Shown piece by piece: positions 9,401 to 20,000 of a stretch of 22,030 nucleotides of DNA; the first letter of the stretch is position 1, and each line of letters begins with the position of its first letter. The position numbers and the translations under genes are program-made. The notes beneath the pieces are model-generated. The model saw only the letters and a list, made by a program, of their open reading frames with translations, was not told the DNA's origin and did no database searches. Where the stretch lies: positions 1 to 22,030 of the forward strand of contig JNDT01001267.1 in assembly GCA_000697055.1 (NCBI GenBank), written 5' to 3'. The DNA is from Saksenaea vasiformis B4078 (Eukaryota > Mucoromycota > Mucoromycetes > Mucorales > Saksenaeaceae).

Positions 9401-10442
9401 AAATTTACGGAAAGGATGGCGCAAAGTGGCTGTTATCTGCTCAATATCACCACGTATCATATTTAAAATTTGTCTAACAAGAGGCATAAGGATAATCGTT
9501 AAATTGCATAACAAACTTCAAATCCAGGAAAACCTGTATGCGGTGTTCAGACGATCTGCATTTGTGCAACAATAAATTCAATTGGCGATGATTAAGGGTT
9601 ATTGGTGAGAGAAAGCTGTAGAAACGGGCAACAGGAATAGCCGTCGCCTAAAGAAAAAAAACATGGGGTAAAATGTGGGGGAAGAAGCAATTGGTTCAAG
9701 ATAAGACGAAGTTTTAGATGCATCTCTTTCGGTTGATTGGTGAGCATGTCCATTTACCATGTTTCAACAAGGTTTTTCTATCGCCTTAATCTGGCTAATC
9801 GTTTATCATTTTCTACCTTAGGTCATCCATGGGAAAATGGAACAGTCGGTACGACTAAGTTAGAGCATTACTGAATGAAGCAATCGGTTTGGCATGTGAT
9901 GCGTAAAATATATGGAACCAATCAGAGGTCATAGATAAAGAAATAGAGTTCTACAGTGAGAAATATCCTTGAAGTGATGTTGAAAGGGAAGAAGAAGCTG
10001 TCAAAACAACGTGGGTAACAGAAGAAAGCTGTCAAAATGATCACACATTGGGAAAAGTTTAAACAGTGAGAGGGTCCTTCCTGTAGAGCTCTGTCTGCCG
10101 CGGCAGCGTTGCAGTTTTTGGGATATCAGATGAAAGCCAGATTAGATCCGATCCGCCCAACACTTTTACCCATTCATTAAGTTTTTATTCTCTTAACTTT
10201 GTCTTATTCTTTTAAGACTAAATACATCTGAGAAACTTCTAAATTTCACATATGCGGATAATAAAAGATTTGCGACATATACAACCATAAGTATCTTTCC
10301 CAAACAAAGCAGAGACCCGATTTGTATAATTGATACTGTAAAGAAATACTCCGCAAAACGTTGTGTCACTCCGCGAACGTTCCTTTGGTGTTGCCCTGGA
10401 AAATTTAACCCAACAAGACGCAGCGGACCAGAGCGGAAAATC
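6416..10442. other. About 4 kb without recognisable genes
   Basis: All frames are short and broken. The better open frames (7209-7442; 9251-9575 on both strands) show no family signature, no consistent splice structure and no signal peptide. A perfect 16-bp palindrome lies at 8227-8242. A short direct repeat, GAAG(A)AAGCTGTCAAAA, occurs near 9992-10006 and 10021-10036. I see no tRNA, rRNA or CRISPR structure. The stretch may be heterochromatin-like or very old mobile DNA. Confidence 0.5.
8227..8242. repeat. Perfect 16-bp palindrome
   Basis: CATGGGGATCCCCATG reads the same on both strands and contains NcoI-like and BamHI-like hexamers. It is isolated in otherwise featureless DNA, and chance cannot be excluded. 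Confidence 0.7.
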
Positions 10443-10450
10443 TATATAAA
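10443..10450 (+). promoter_or_regulatory. TATA box of acetyl-CoA synthetase
   Basis: TATATAAA lies 110 bp upstream of the ATG. It is followed by a pyrimidine-rich leader (about 10490-10555) typical of strongly expressed fungal genes. Confidence 0.65.
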
Positions 10451-10559
10451 ATAGATGGAACCCCAACAAAAAAAAAAGAACGACCAAGGCTTTCTTTCTT
10501 CCGTCCCCCAATCCTTGGCTTTTCTTCTTTCTTTCTTTTAATTTCTTCGCTTTGTTACC

Positions 10560-12773
10560 ATGACACATCACGACGAAACCATTCCGGTTCATCAAGTTCC
10601 GGCTCGTCTCTTGGATGCTAAGCAATGCCCTACTCCACATATCAGCTCTCTCGAGAAATACAGAGCCATGTGGAAAGAGAGCGTCGAACAGCCAGATAAA
10701 TTCTTTGGCAATGTAAATATTTATTACTGTGATTACGTTATTGATCTGTATCACTGATCTGTTATCTTAGCTTGCTCGTGAACTGATCACATGGTCCAAA
10801 CCTTTTGAAACTGTGCGTCATGGTTCATTCGAAGAAGGCGATGTCGCTTGGTTCTTGGAAGGTGAATTGAACGCATCCTATAACTGTGTCGACCGCCATG
10901 CAATCAAGAACCCCAACAAGATTGCCATTATTCACGAAGGAGACGAACCCGACCAAGTGCGCCACATCACCTATGGCGAACTTATGAGAGACGTCTGCCG
11001 TATGGCTAATGTGTTGAAGAACCTCGGCATCCGAAAGGGTGACAGTGTCGCCATTTACATGCCTATGGTTCCCGAGACCTTGGTTGCCATCTTGGCCTGT
11101 ACTCGTATTGGTGCCATTCATTCCATCGTTTTTGCTGGTTTCTCCGCCGAGTCTCTTCGCGATCGTATTGTCGACTGTGGTGCTCGCGTTGTTATTACTT
11201 CCGATGAAGGCCGTCGTGGTGGCAAGAATATCGCAACAAAGCGTATTGTCGATGATGCCTTACGTGATCATCAAACTCATATCGAGCACGTTGTCGTCTA
11301 CCGTCGCACCGGCTCGCCTGTGTCTTGGGTTGAAGACCGTGATCTGTGGTGGCACGAAGAGATGGATAAGGCTAGAGCAGTTTGCCCACCTGAACCGATG
11401 AATGCCGAAGATCCACTGTTCTTGCTCTATACTTCTGGTTCTACTGGCGCACCAAAGGGTATCCTCCACACCACTGGCGGTTATCTGTTGGGTGCTGCTG
11501 CTACCGTCAAGTACATTTTCGATTATCACGAAAAGGATATCTTTGCATGTAAGTAGTTCTCTTTTATGGTAAGAGAGGGTATGTTTGTCTAACCTACAAA
11601 GTTTAGGCCTTGGTGATGTCGGTTGGATTACTGGTCATACTTATCTCGTCTATGGCCCCCTGATGCTTGGTGGTACTACAGTGTTATTCGAGTCCACTCC
11701 CACATATCCCAACCCCTCCCGTTTCTGGGATCTTGTTCAAAAGCACAAGATCACTCAGTTCTACACTGCACCCACTGCTATCCGTGCTCTGCGCCGATTG
11801 GGTGACCAGTGGCTCGAGGGCTATGACCTGTCTACGCTGCGCGTGATCGGTTCCGTGGGTGAGCCAATTAACCCCGAAGCTTGGGACTGGTACAACGAGA
11901 AGGTTGGTCAAAAACGCTGTGCTGTTGTTGACACCTACTGGCAAACGGAGACGGGATCTATCATTGTCAGCCCTCTGCCAGGTGCTACTCCCACCAAGCC
12001 CGGTTCTGCCACTCTTCCTTTCTTCGGTATCTGCCCTGTCCTTTTGGATCCTACCACTGGAAAGGAGCTTGACGCTATCGATGAGACCGGTGTTCTCGCT
12101 ATCCGTCAACCTTGGCCATCGATGGCTCGTACCGTCTACAACAATCATCACCGTTTCATGGATACCTACTTGAAGCCTTACCCCGGTTACTACTTCACTG
12201 GTGACGGTGCCTTGAAGGATAAGGATGGCTATATTTGGATTCAGGGTCGTGTGGATGGTAAGTTAAAAGGAAGCAGAAGAAGAGAAAGTCAGAGAACTCA
12301 TTATATGTGCTATACAGATGTCATTAACGTTTCCGGTCATCGTTTGTCTACTGCCGAAATTGAATCTGCCTTGGTTCATCACGAAGCTGTTGCTGAAGCA
12401 GCCGTCATTGGCGGCCATGACGAATTGACTGGCCAGTGCATTCACGCTTTTGTTTCGCTCAAGCCTCACATTGATAACGCTGAAGGTCTCGAAAAGGAAC
12501 TGACGTTGCAAGTTCGCAAGATCATCGGTCCTTTCGCCACACCCAAGCGAGTCTACATCGTCAATGAGCATCCCAAGACACGAAGCGGCAAGATCATGCG
12601 TCGTATCTTGCGCAAGATTGTGAATGGCGAACAGGACCAACTTGGTGATATCTCGACACTTGCTGACCCTAAGTAAGTTTCTTTGGCAGAAACCCGGAAA
12701 ATCCTTAACTGACTATCTTTTCTTTAGTGTTGTTGTGTTGTTGATTGAAAAGGTGCACGGCAAGAAAGCCTAA
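10560..12773 (+). CDS. acs1: Acetyl-CoA synthetase (AMP-forming)
   Basis: The enzyme activates acetate with ATP and CoA to acetyl-CoA, AMP and diphosphate, and supplies the cytosol and nucleus. Five exons give 660 aa, the usual fungal length: 10560-10712, 10771-11548, 11607-12257, 12318-12672 and 12728-12773. The introns are 55-60 nt, all GT-AG, with branch-like CTAAC or CTGAC, and the splice phases close exactly. The start follows a TATA box and is followed by the family N-terminal region. The ATP-binding P-loop [11 protein letters not shown] lies at about 271-281, the adenylate motif DTYWQTETG at about 419, [13 protein letters not shown] spans the 12258-12317 intron, and the C-terminal [13 protein letters not shown] carries the catalytic, acetylation-sensitive Lys at about 619. 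The C-terminus (GKKA) lacks a peroxisomal SKL signal. Intron 12258-12317 is 60 nt with no in-frame stop, so retention would insert 20 residues. AATAAA is at 12880-12885. The symbol follows family usage; facA or ACS2 would be equally valid. Confidence 0.96.
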
Positions 12774-13622
12774 AAAACAACTTTTGTGTATAGTTTCTTA
12801 AACCTTTTCCCTTTATCCTGTACAAAAAAAATAATGCCATTGCTTACTGTTTATTCAAAAAACATTTACGCTATTACGAAATAAATCTTGCGTCTATCAA
12901 GAACTAGGGATCATGAGCTGGCGACACAATGGTGGTACTTCGGTTTAATACAGAATCAATCTGGAAAGCACAGATATCAGATGCAGCGTTTACAGCCAAG
13001 GCCACCTGGGATAGAGGACCTATAATTCATCAATAATAGACTGCACGGCGGTGTATTTGATGTTCACGCCGATAAGAAACTTAACACCTGCGGGATAGGA
13101 TACATCCGAGGCAGATTGAAGCACAGTGAAACGGAACTATTTTCTGCGCGGAGGTTATTCCGCTGGAACAATTCCAATAAGCGAATAATACGTAGTGACT
13201 ATCATTGATCAAGAGCCTACCGTTTGACTCGACGTTTGCAGGTCGATCATCAAGCTGTCTATGATTAAAAAGCAATGAACAACTCACAAACCTTTTTCCC
13301 CGAGCAATAACATGTTTTTGTCTCAAAACACATTGCTGACACAATAGAAGTCTTAATGCAAAAAGACGTTATTAAAAGCGTGAAAATCCGGAATTATAGC
13401 GAACGGCTTTCATTTTGCACAAAAAAAAAGCTTCAACTTCAGAACTTATTTTATTTTTAATTTGACTTGAGCCTTTGCCAGCTTTAGCTTGTTCGCTTTA
13501 AACAAAGACCTTGAGTTTCAAGCACTAATGCGAAAGGCAGTAATTTAAAGGACTATTGCTTGTTTTTGGAAAGATAAAATCGCCCCCTGAAACAGACGAC
13601 CGTCAACGTGCACGACAGTGTG
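12774..13622. other. Intergenic: acs terminator and FAM210 promoter side
   Basis: It contains the 3' end of the acs transcript (AATAAA at 12880) and one copy of a 55-bp dispersed repeat (12847-12901). The open frame on the minus strand at 13081-13344 looks fortuitous. Near the next gene there is only an AT-rich leader with GATAAAAT at about 13573. Confidence 0.5.
12847..12901 (+). repeat. Dispersed repeat, copy A
   Basis: This resembles 19838-19891: both begin CTGTTTATT, share TTTAC.CTA in the middle, and end AAATAAATYTTGCGTCYATCAAG (two mismatches in the last 23 bp). Copy A covers the acs polyadenylation signal. Confidence 0.65.
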
Positions 13623-14151
13623 ATGTTTAATCGGTCACGCACACTGTTGCCACTCCTGACATCTGGTCAGGCACGCTCGTTAACCACTGCTGCTAAAGCT
13701 GCTCCACCTAAAGGATGGCGGAAATATGCTCAGCAATTTCGAAACAAACCTGCATCGTACATGACAACTTTTGCATTACTCCATGAGATCACCGCCATCA
13801 TACCATTTCCTATTGTTTATTACACCCTTGATTATGTTCCATGGGAAGTACCTGTGCCGGAAGAGGCCGTAGCGGAAGGAAATCGGATCATGAATAAACT
13901 AAGAACACGTTACGGATATGAACCGCTTGAACCACAGAATCGCGTCATGATTAATTTGGCTACAACCTACGCCATCGTCAAGGTAATTTCTTTGTTTTCT
14001 GGCCTCGTGCTCTCCCCTAATAATGTCATTTTTTTTTCAGGTACTGATGCCTGTACGCGTGGCTACCTCCGTCGCTATGACGCCTTTTTTTGCAGAACGC
14101 CTTGTCGGCCCTGCATTAGCTTTTGTGAAAAGACGTTTCAAGAGACATTGA
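13623..14151 (+). CDS. Mitochondrial FAM210/DUF1279-family protein
   Basis: Two exons (13623-13982, 14041-14151) give 156 aa, and the 58-nt intron is phase 0 with a poly-T/CAG acceptor. A GTG-opened extension exists upstream, but the first ATG at 13623 gives a good presequence: residues 1-27 are rich in Arg, Ser, Thr and Leu with no acid (FNRSRTLLPLL...RSLTTAAKA), as for mitochondrial import. The DUF1279 domain follows: the conserved TTFALLHEITAIIPFPIVYY (about 47-66) with a membrane segment, the RYGYEPL region and, after the splice, VLMPVRVATSVAMTPFFAERLV. Family members are inner-membrane or matrix proteins; in animals FAM210A/B affect mitochondrial translation and metabolism. Its role in this fungus is not known. 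The C-terminus is strongly basic (KRRFKRH). Confidence 0.88.
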
Positions 14152-14462
14152 CGAAATTGTTGTACAAATAGCGGCACAAATTACGAAAAGTCTCGAGCTT
14201 TACATAAACCTTGTGCTTTTTTTTATATCATTATCGTTCTTTTTTTTCGAATATCGCTGGCCGGCAGCCGCCGATATCTCCTCCTTGTATCATGGAGCTT
14301 GTTAGAGAAAGTAAACGAGCATGTGTTACCAAATATCGGGTCTTGGCAACTTGATGTCGCTTGTCTCGCGTACTCTTGTTTCCCCCAATGACCCGGAACT
14401 TCGTTTTTCCCACCCCCAAGCGTGGTGAGGCAAATCACCATGGTCGCACACCGGTCGAAGGC
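14152..14462. other. Intergenic, upstream of the aminotransferase gene
   Basis: No gene. The region runs from the FAM210 3' end into a promoter with CACC-rich sequence near 14410-14455. Short open frames on the minus strand show no family features. Confidence 0.5.
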
Positions 14463-14470
14463 TATATAAG
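14463..14470 (+). promoter_or_regulatory. TATA box of the aminotransferase gene
   Basis: TATATAAG ends 59 bp before the ATG at 14529, with a pyrimidine-rich leader between. Confidence 0.65.
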
Positions 14471-14528
14471 AGCAATACATCGATTCTTTGCGGCTTTCTT
14501 CTCATCTTTTTTCAAAAAGAAATTAATC

Positions 14529-16597
14529 ATGACTCTTGCTGACACAAATAACGATGACTCGCGTCCCACCAGCTCAGGTTCTGGTACGCAACGATATCAC
14601 TTTTACGATATTGCCCAAAAAGTCATCAGCCAAATCCATAGGTAAAGGGAACAAACAACAAAGGTCTTTATCCTTATTTAACAAATTGTTTTAGTGAGGC
14701 GGAATCGCATGCACATCAGACTTGGCGAAGCTATGCTGGTAATGCCAATAAGGCTGATCGAAGCAAGGAAGGGCATATCTATGGCATAGAGCATCCAAGT
14801 CAGACAGGTGTCATCTATGTCACTGACCGTGCTACAAAGCTCGGATTTTCCTATGGAGATCCTGAATGGGGTAAGCAGAAAATTTAGGAAAAAAGTATAT
14901 ATTTAGGAAATTAGTTCTCACAAAGAAGGTTAGCAAACTTCGGCCAAGGTGCTCCCGAAGGTAATTTATTATTTCATTTTGAAGTGGAGTTAAATTTAAC
15001 CCCATATCGATAGTCGGTCATATCGATGGATGTATGGAAAGGCCAACAAGTATTAACATCCCAGCACCGGCGATGGAATACGCACCAGCCTCAGGTACCA
15101 AAGAGCTCCGATCTGCCGTGGCCAACTTGTACAACGAAATCTACCGAAAGGATAAAACATCCAAATACACTTATGAAAACGTACATATCATTTTCTTTTT
15201 TCTGTCGCCAAATCTTAACTTTCCGATTGTTTATTCAGGTCTGTATTGTTCCTGGTGGTCGTGCTGGTTTGACACGTGTAGCTGCTGCCATCGGCGACAT
15301 CAACGTCGGTTATTTCTTGCCTGAGGTAACTAACCCAGCAAGGCGTGTCGCAACGTCCATTTAACTTCTAGATTAGTACACTGCCTATGAACAAATGCTG
15401 TCCATCTTTAAGCGATTTGTTCCTATTCCAACTACTTTGGAAGAAGAGACAAATTACCATATCGACCCAGACACTATCAGGAAAGAAATCGCGGGACGCG
15501 GTCTGGGTTTGATTTGTTCATCCAACCCACGTAACCCCACCGGCCAGCTGATCGAAGGTGAAGAGCTCCATGAGTTGGTCAAGATAGCCAGACGAAGACA
15601 CACGACCTTGGTCATGGACGAATTTTACTCGGCTTATATTTATTCTCACGATCCTTCCGAAAACGGACGCACCGTCAGCATTTCAGAATATGTTGAAGGT
15701 TTAAATTTTGTTCACGTGAACTGAATCTAAACCAGGATGGAATAGATGTCGACAACGATCCGGTGATTATCATTGACGGTCTGACGAAAAATTTCAGAGT
15801 AAGTCTATACACATGATTGATAACCGTTAGATAGTTGCTCACGCATTTGATCAGCTTCCTGGATGGCGTATCTGCTGGATTGTCGGTCCAAAATCTGTTA
15901 TCTCCTCTGTGAATAGCTGTGGTTCCTTTTTGGAAGGTAAAACAAAAAGAAGGGACGGGACAGAAAATTAACACTGTGTTCCACAGGTGGCGCCAATCAT
16001 CCTCTCCAATTAGCAGCTGTACCTTTCCTTGACCCTAAGAAGTACAAGGAAGAAGCAAAACACCTACAGATCCATTTCCGAGCGAAGAGAGACTTTGTGT
16101 TGCAGCGATTGGAGGAAATTGGGCTTAAGGTCCGTGTGCCACCAGTGGCTACATTTTATATCTGGCTGGACCTCAGTTCCCTGCCGTCACCAATCAACAG
16201 CGGCTTGTCTTTCTTTGAAGCATGTTTGCTCGAGAAAGTGTATGTAAAAGAATGAAAGATGAAGATGTAACTAACGGTTTACTTCATAGTATTGTGGTTC
16301 CAGGCATCTTCTTTGATGTGAACGTGAGTTTTACTTTGAGTAAAATATGTCTAAATACTCAATCATTATCTATCTACAGCCTGCGCACCGACGTGAACTA
16401 TTCGAATCACCTTGTCATCACTTTGTCAGATTAAGTTTTGGACCGCCTATGGAAGAACTGAAGAAAGGTCTTGACGGTATCGAGCGAGGTAAGCGCACTA
16501 CCCAATTTTGGAAGAAGCGATGTCTAATCATTCTTTTTTTTTTTCCCTTATCACAGTGGTCAACAAATTCAAGCAAAACCAAGTGCCCTTGAAGTGA
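14529..16597 (+). CDS. PLP-dependent class I/II aminotransferase, 12 exons
   Basis: A fold-type I transaminase; the amino donor is not predictable from sequence. Exons: 14529-14641, 14695-14870, 14934-14960, 15014-15180, 15239-15325, 15377-15698, 15746-15798, 15855-15936, 15987-16239, 16290-16323, 16380-16488 and 16557-16597. They sum to 1464 nt (487 aa), with phases consistent throughout. Family motifs are all present: SSNPRNPTG (about 238-246), the PLP-contacting LVMDEFYSAY (Asp271, Tyr274), the Schiff-base lysine in GLTKNFRLPGWR (Lys312), and HFVRLSFGPP with the substrate-carboxylate Arg at about 455. Each lies in the expected order and spacing. No targeting signal is seen: residues 2-20 are Asp/Ser/Thr rich, so it is probably cytosolic. 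Exon 3 has only 27 nt and exon 10 has 34. The acceptor of the 15699-15745 intron is chosen because only AATAG at 15745 keeps frame. Its stop lies 5 bp from the stop of the convergent minus-strand gene. Confidence 0.92.
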
Positions 16598-16602
16598 TAT
16601 AT

Positions 16603-17306
16603 TTAAAATAATAAATCGTCTTTTTCACCTCCATCATTCTGTGTTGCCCTGACTGATTCGGCATCCATACCAAGAACAATCACTTTCCTCACTCGTTCTA
16701 GTCGTTCTCTTTGAATCTGCAATAGTTCATCCATGTCTTCATCTTCCAAATTTTGCTCGTTTTGCGCATCTTGTTGCATATGCGCTGAATCATCCAGTTC
16801 TGATGAGAAGTCTAGTAAGAGATCCGTATCCATGTCCGTCGATTTTTCTTGCTGCTTGCCATGCTCAGCACGTTTCTCTTGTTCTATTTTATCTGCTTGC
16901 GATTGCAACGCAGTCTTTTGCTGCCAGTCAAGTTGAAGAGTTCGCTTTGCCTGCTCCTATCCCACGTTGATCAATCTTCCTGCGAACAACTGGTCTCTGC
17001 TTACTAGCGTGTAATATATTTGATCGCACACGGTATCGAAATCGTCGCATTTCTGGGAAAGTTGGTCGATCAAATGCTGTGGCGGCTGCAGAGATGTAAA
17101 CCCGAGTTTACTGTAGTGATGGTTATTTGGTCTTGTTCTTTTCGCGCTCCTTACTTCGTTTGTGTCGTAGCAAAATGCTCTAGAATACGAGCTGACTTTT
17201 CTAAAATATCCTAATGACATGTGTTACGCATGAAATGATACATTGAACGTACATTGTTAATGAGTTTGTGAAGCGTGGCGATCTCGTTGTAAAGTGGTCG
17301 TTGCAT
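16603..17306 (-). CDS. Coiled-coil protein, possibly a Mediator tail subunit (Med29/Med2-like)
   Basis: Four exons on the minus strand: 17306-17253, 17210-17155, 17110-17005 and 16956-16603, giving 189 aa from the ATG at 17306. The introns are 42, 44 and 48 nt with GTACGT, GTAAGG and GTAAGC donors. The last removes an in-frame TAG that otherwise breaks the gene, and restores IYYTLEQAKRTLQL. Visible content: an N-terminal helix (LYNEIATLHKLINNDILEKS), then LGFTSLQPPQHLIDQL, then CDDFDTVCDQIYYTLEQAKRTLQ, a Gln/Glu/Lys coiled coil, an acidic stretch (about 120-150) and a final helix LLQIQRERLERVRKVIVLG. The layout recalls small fungal Mediator tail subunits, which would bridge activators and RNA polymerase II, but this comes from memory and is weak. 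The frame stays open upstream of the ATG for about 27 codons to a TGA, so a further 5' exon is possible. Confidence 0.65.
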
Positions 17307-18093
17307 CTGAGCTTGTGCGCCGGTGAGGCCTGTTTGACCAACAGCATTTGAGAGACTGCTCGCATCGACTTCAAGTTCCGATCATAGATACAAAAGTGCT
17401 CGCTTTCCGTCCAAACAATTTCGCTGAACAATGGATAGTCGTTATGCGTTAGCATACCTGCAAGTCCTAGTATTCTGTTTATCGCTGACCGTATAGCGTT
17501 CTGTTATCCGTTAGAGATTGTGCAGAGAGTTACACGTATCAAACCAACACTCCAGGCACTGAGCTCATGCGGAACACCCAGCCCGAAAAGCATCTATCTT
17601 TTCTTTTACCTGTAAACACATTGATTTTCTCTTTTGGAGTGAGCTTTTGTCCTCATTAATGATAACCTATGACAAAACCTCCAAATTGTACTGCCGTAGT
17701 CAGTGGTCATACCTGGAAACTCCTATTCTGCTAGCACTTAATTTCTATCCTATCGGGCCAGATATTTTTTTTTTGCTATCTTTGAGATAATTCAAGTCGT
17801 TTAATTACGTACTCATATGCAGTTCTCCCTTCCAACAACTATAATGTACAGCTCAAATTCCTAACAGCTTGGTATACAATCACTATGTGCTCTATTTAGT
17901 TCGTTTTTTAGCGTGTCATGGTGTTTTAAATGCATGCAATGTGTTTGTTGGCGTTCATGTCGCTCGATTTGGATCCACAGAAGAAGGCCCTGGTGTGCTA
18001 TCAACTTCATACCATTCTTCTGCATATTTACGTCTTGCCAAATAACTAGATAGTAACACATTACACCATTGTCCGATGAACGTATGTATTCTT
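17307..18093. other. Intergenic between two minus-strand genes
   Basis: The first part could hold an unrecognised 5' exon of the coiled-coil gene; a GTATGC donor lies on the minus strand at about 17458. The rest is AT-rich 3' flank of the palmitoyltransferase gene. The open frame on the minus strand at 17201-17455 is largely in another frame than the gene and is not called. Confidence 0.4.
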
Positions 18094-19476
18094 CTACCTT
18101 TTTGGCTGGGGTGCACAAAGACCGTGGACCATATTGGAAATGGGATCCCCAAAACTAAAAAGATTCTGCTCAAAAGGGCTTACAGACATTGCAGAGCGTA
18201 ACTGAAAGAAGAAGTGTGAATTGTTTTGCCTGCACTCCGTGTTCACCCCTGTACACTTTCTCTTTTTCTTTACCTGTTCATGCGTCGTCACACCTTGCAG
18301 TACCAGGAAGCAGTGATACCCTGAAAGACTTCCTACCGGAATGATCAGGAGAAAGCACAACAGAAGCAGGGCAAAACTGATGGGAGCTTCTGACAAAACT
18401 TTCTTAAATGATCGCTGCTCCAAGTATAAAGCAATGATATGGGTCAATGTGAACGCCACAACATAACAGCAAAGGATCGTGCAGGTCATGATGAAAGTGA
18501 AGAAAGGTCGATAGTTTCGTTTGCCAATGCATTGGTTTACCCAGACGCAGTGATGATCTTCGTTTTCTTTGCCATTGTCAACAGATGCCTTAAGTAACTT
18601 GTGTGAAACTTATAAAAATCTTACCAACGCAGTTATTACATTGCTTGCAATGGCTTGCACGAGGAGGACGATAAATTCGACAAGTATCACAATATTTCAG
18701 TCGCACAGTTTGTCCTTTGATGGTGACCTCCTTTGGTGGCGGAATATTGTCTGTCATTGAGCCATAAGGGTATGCAAAACCGTCATCACTTGCACGCGAA
18801 GCAGGTAAGGGATCAAGATTTCGGGGAAGAATCTATCGAATTACCAGGACAGGTTGATCAGTTTTAATGACTTGTCCAAATGACTTTTTGACAACGGAGC
18901 CGTTCTTTTGCCTACACATATTGCTGGTTGTTTACCCCTGGATCAGTCCACGACGTCTTGAGCATGGATACAAAGGCTAAAGTAAACAGATAGCCAAAGA
19001 TAATCGGCACGGCAGGGTGGACATGATACCACAGCCACGGACATCTATGCATCAAGACATGCAAGTTGCTTTTGCACTATACCCTCCCTCTCAGCTTACG
19101 TAAATACAGAGAATAACACGGCTGGAGCGCATAGAAATAACAAAGCGATGCCGAAAGCCCAATAAGCTCGACTAGTTAATAGACGGCCGCCCAGGAAGAA
19201 GACGTTATTCCCTGGAAAGAGTTTATAGTTTCGCGTTTTCGTTGTACGGATCCTCCGCTTAGGCTCGGCTGGAAGAGGCGGCGGAGGCGGAGAAGGGGGA
19301 GGAGGAAGAGCGAAAGAGGCAAGAGGAGCAAGAGGCGGAGGACTGGTAAAGTTAAACAGTTCAAAACTATCTTCTAAGAGCTGTCCACGAGGAGGTAGTC
19401 GGAAACCTCGCGAGGCTAAACGTGTCTCATGTCCAGTAATGTTGTGGGGCGAAGGAACCTGATCATGCTCTGACAT
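18094..19476 (-). CDS. erf2: DHHC palmitoyltransferase, Erf2-like
   Basis: The enzyme S-acylates cysteines of membrane proteins at the ER/Golgi; Erf2, with its partner Erf4, palmitoylates Ras. Five exons on the minus strand (19476-19100, 19044-18936, 18832-18625, 18566-18274, 18201-18094) sum to 1095 nt, 364 aa, with all phases closing. The N-terminal 85 residues are proline-rich (runs of Pro at about 62-73). [17 protein letters not shown], the Erf2/DHHC9 signature, precedes TM1 (about 105-126). TM2 is about 136-157, then [12 protein letters not shown], then the cysteine-rich domain starting YCDTC (Cys210), RASHCKQC and the catalytic ENEDHHC (235-238, Cys238). Two more membrane helices and the TTxE motif (TTHEQ, 325-329) follow. 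The C-terminal tail [17 protein letters not shown] is also Erf2-like. The ATG at 19476 is the first in frame. The symbol is a family-level assignment. Intron 18833-18935 (103 nt) is the longest in the window. Confidence 0.93.
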
Positions 19477-20000
19477 GAAGGACTGCAAAGGGAAAAAAAA
19501 GGAAGGGAGAAAAAAGATGATCCTTTAAATGCGGTTTTTTTCTCCGATGTTCCTTTTTTGAGCACACTGCAAGCTACTTCCATTTGCATGCTAAAGTTTT
19601 AGTTAAAGTTGGTGAGCTACTGAAAGGCCGGGTGCGCTGCATTTTTCGATTGGTAATTGGCCGAAACCATCCACATATTGCTAATGACCGAAGCATTAAC
19701 ACAAAGCGGTACGACATTTGATATCATCAGTATTATCTGTGGCAACGAACGATTTCTTTTCCTTGCACGACCTCTATTGTGAAACCGGAGCTGGCTGCAC
19801 TACAACTTTGCGGAATACTCCTCGGAAACGTGTCATCCTGTTTATTGGATTACTTTTTACACTACTTTAAATAAATTTTGCGTCCATCAAGGGTTCAATT
19901 TGCGCTAAGGGAAGGTTGAACGTGCGTTTTTACTCCATCGACTTTTCGTCAGAGTATCAAATAACTTACGTGAACTTGGACCCTCCGACGGACACGGAAT
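19477..20000. other. Intergenic upstream of the palmitoyltransferase gene
   Basis: The minus-strand leader next to the ATG is pyrimidine-rich (19490-19520). Farther on lies copy B of the dispersed repeat. I see no gene. Confidence 0.5.
19838..19891 (+). repeat. Dispersed repeat, copy B
   Basis: Partner of 12847-12901, in the same orientation on the plus strand, 7 kb away. It lies downstream of the tentative minus-strand gene at 20001-20441 and upstream of the palmitoyltransferase gene, so unlike copy A it is not a sense-strand terminator of an identified gene. Confidence 0.65.

Noticed and set aside
9251..9575. Overlapping open frames on both strands
   Set aside because: Short, mutually shadowing and without family signatures.
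16957..17220. Coiled-coil gene taken as a pseudogene because of an in-frame TAG
   Set aside because: A 48-nt GT-AG intron removes the TAG and restores a continuous protein.
17201..17455. 84-codon minus-strand open frame as a separate gene
   Set aside because: The downstream exon uses another frame here (MQRPLYNEIATLHK), joined by a GTACGT...TTAG intron; the long frame is mostly a shadow.
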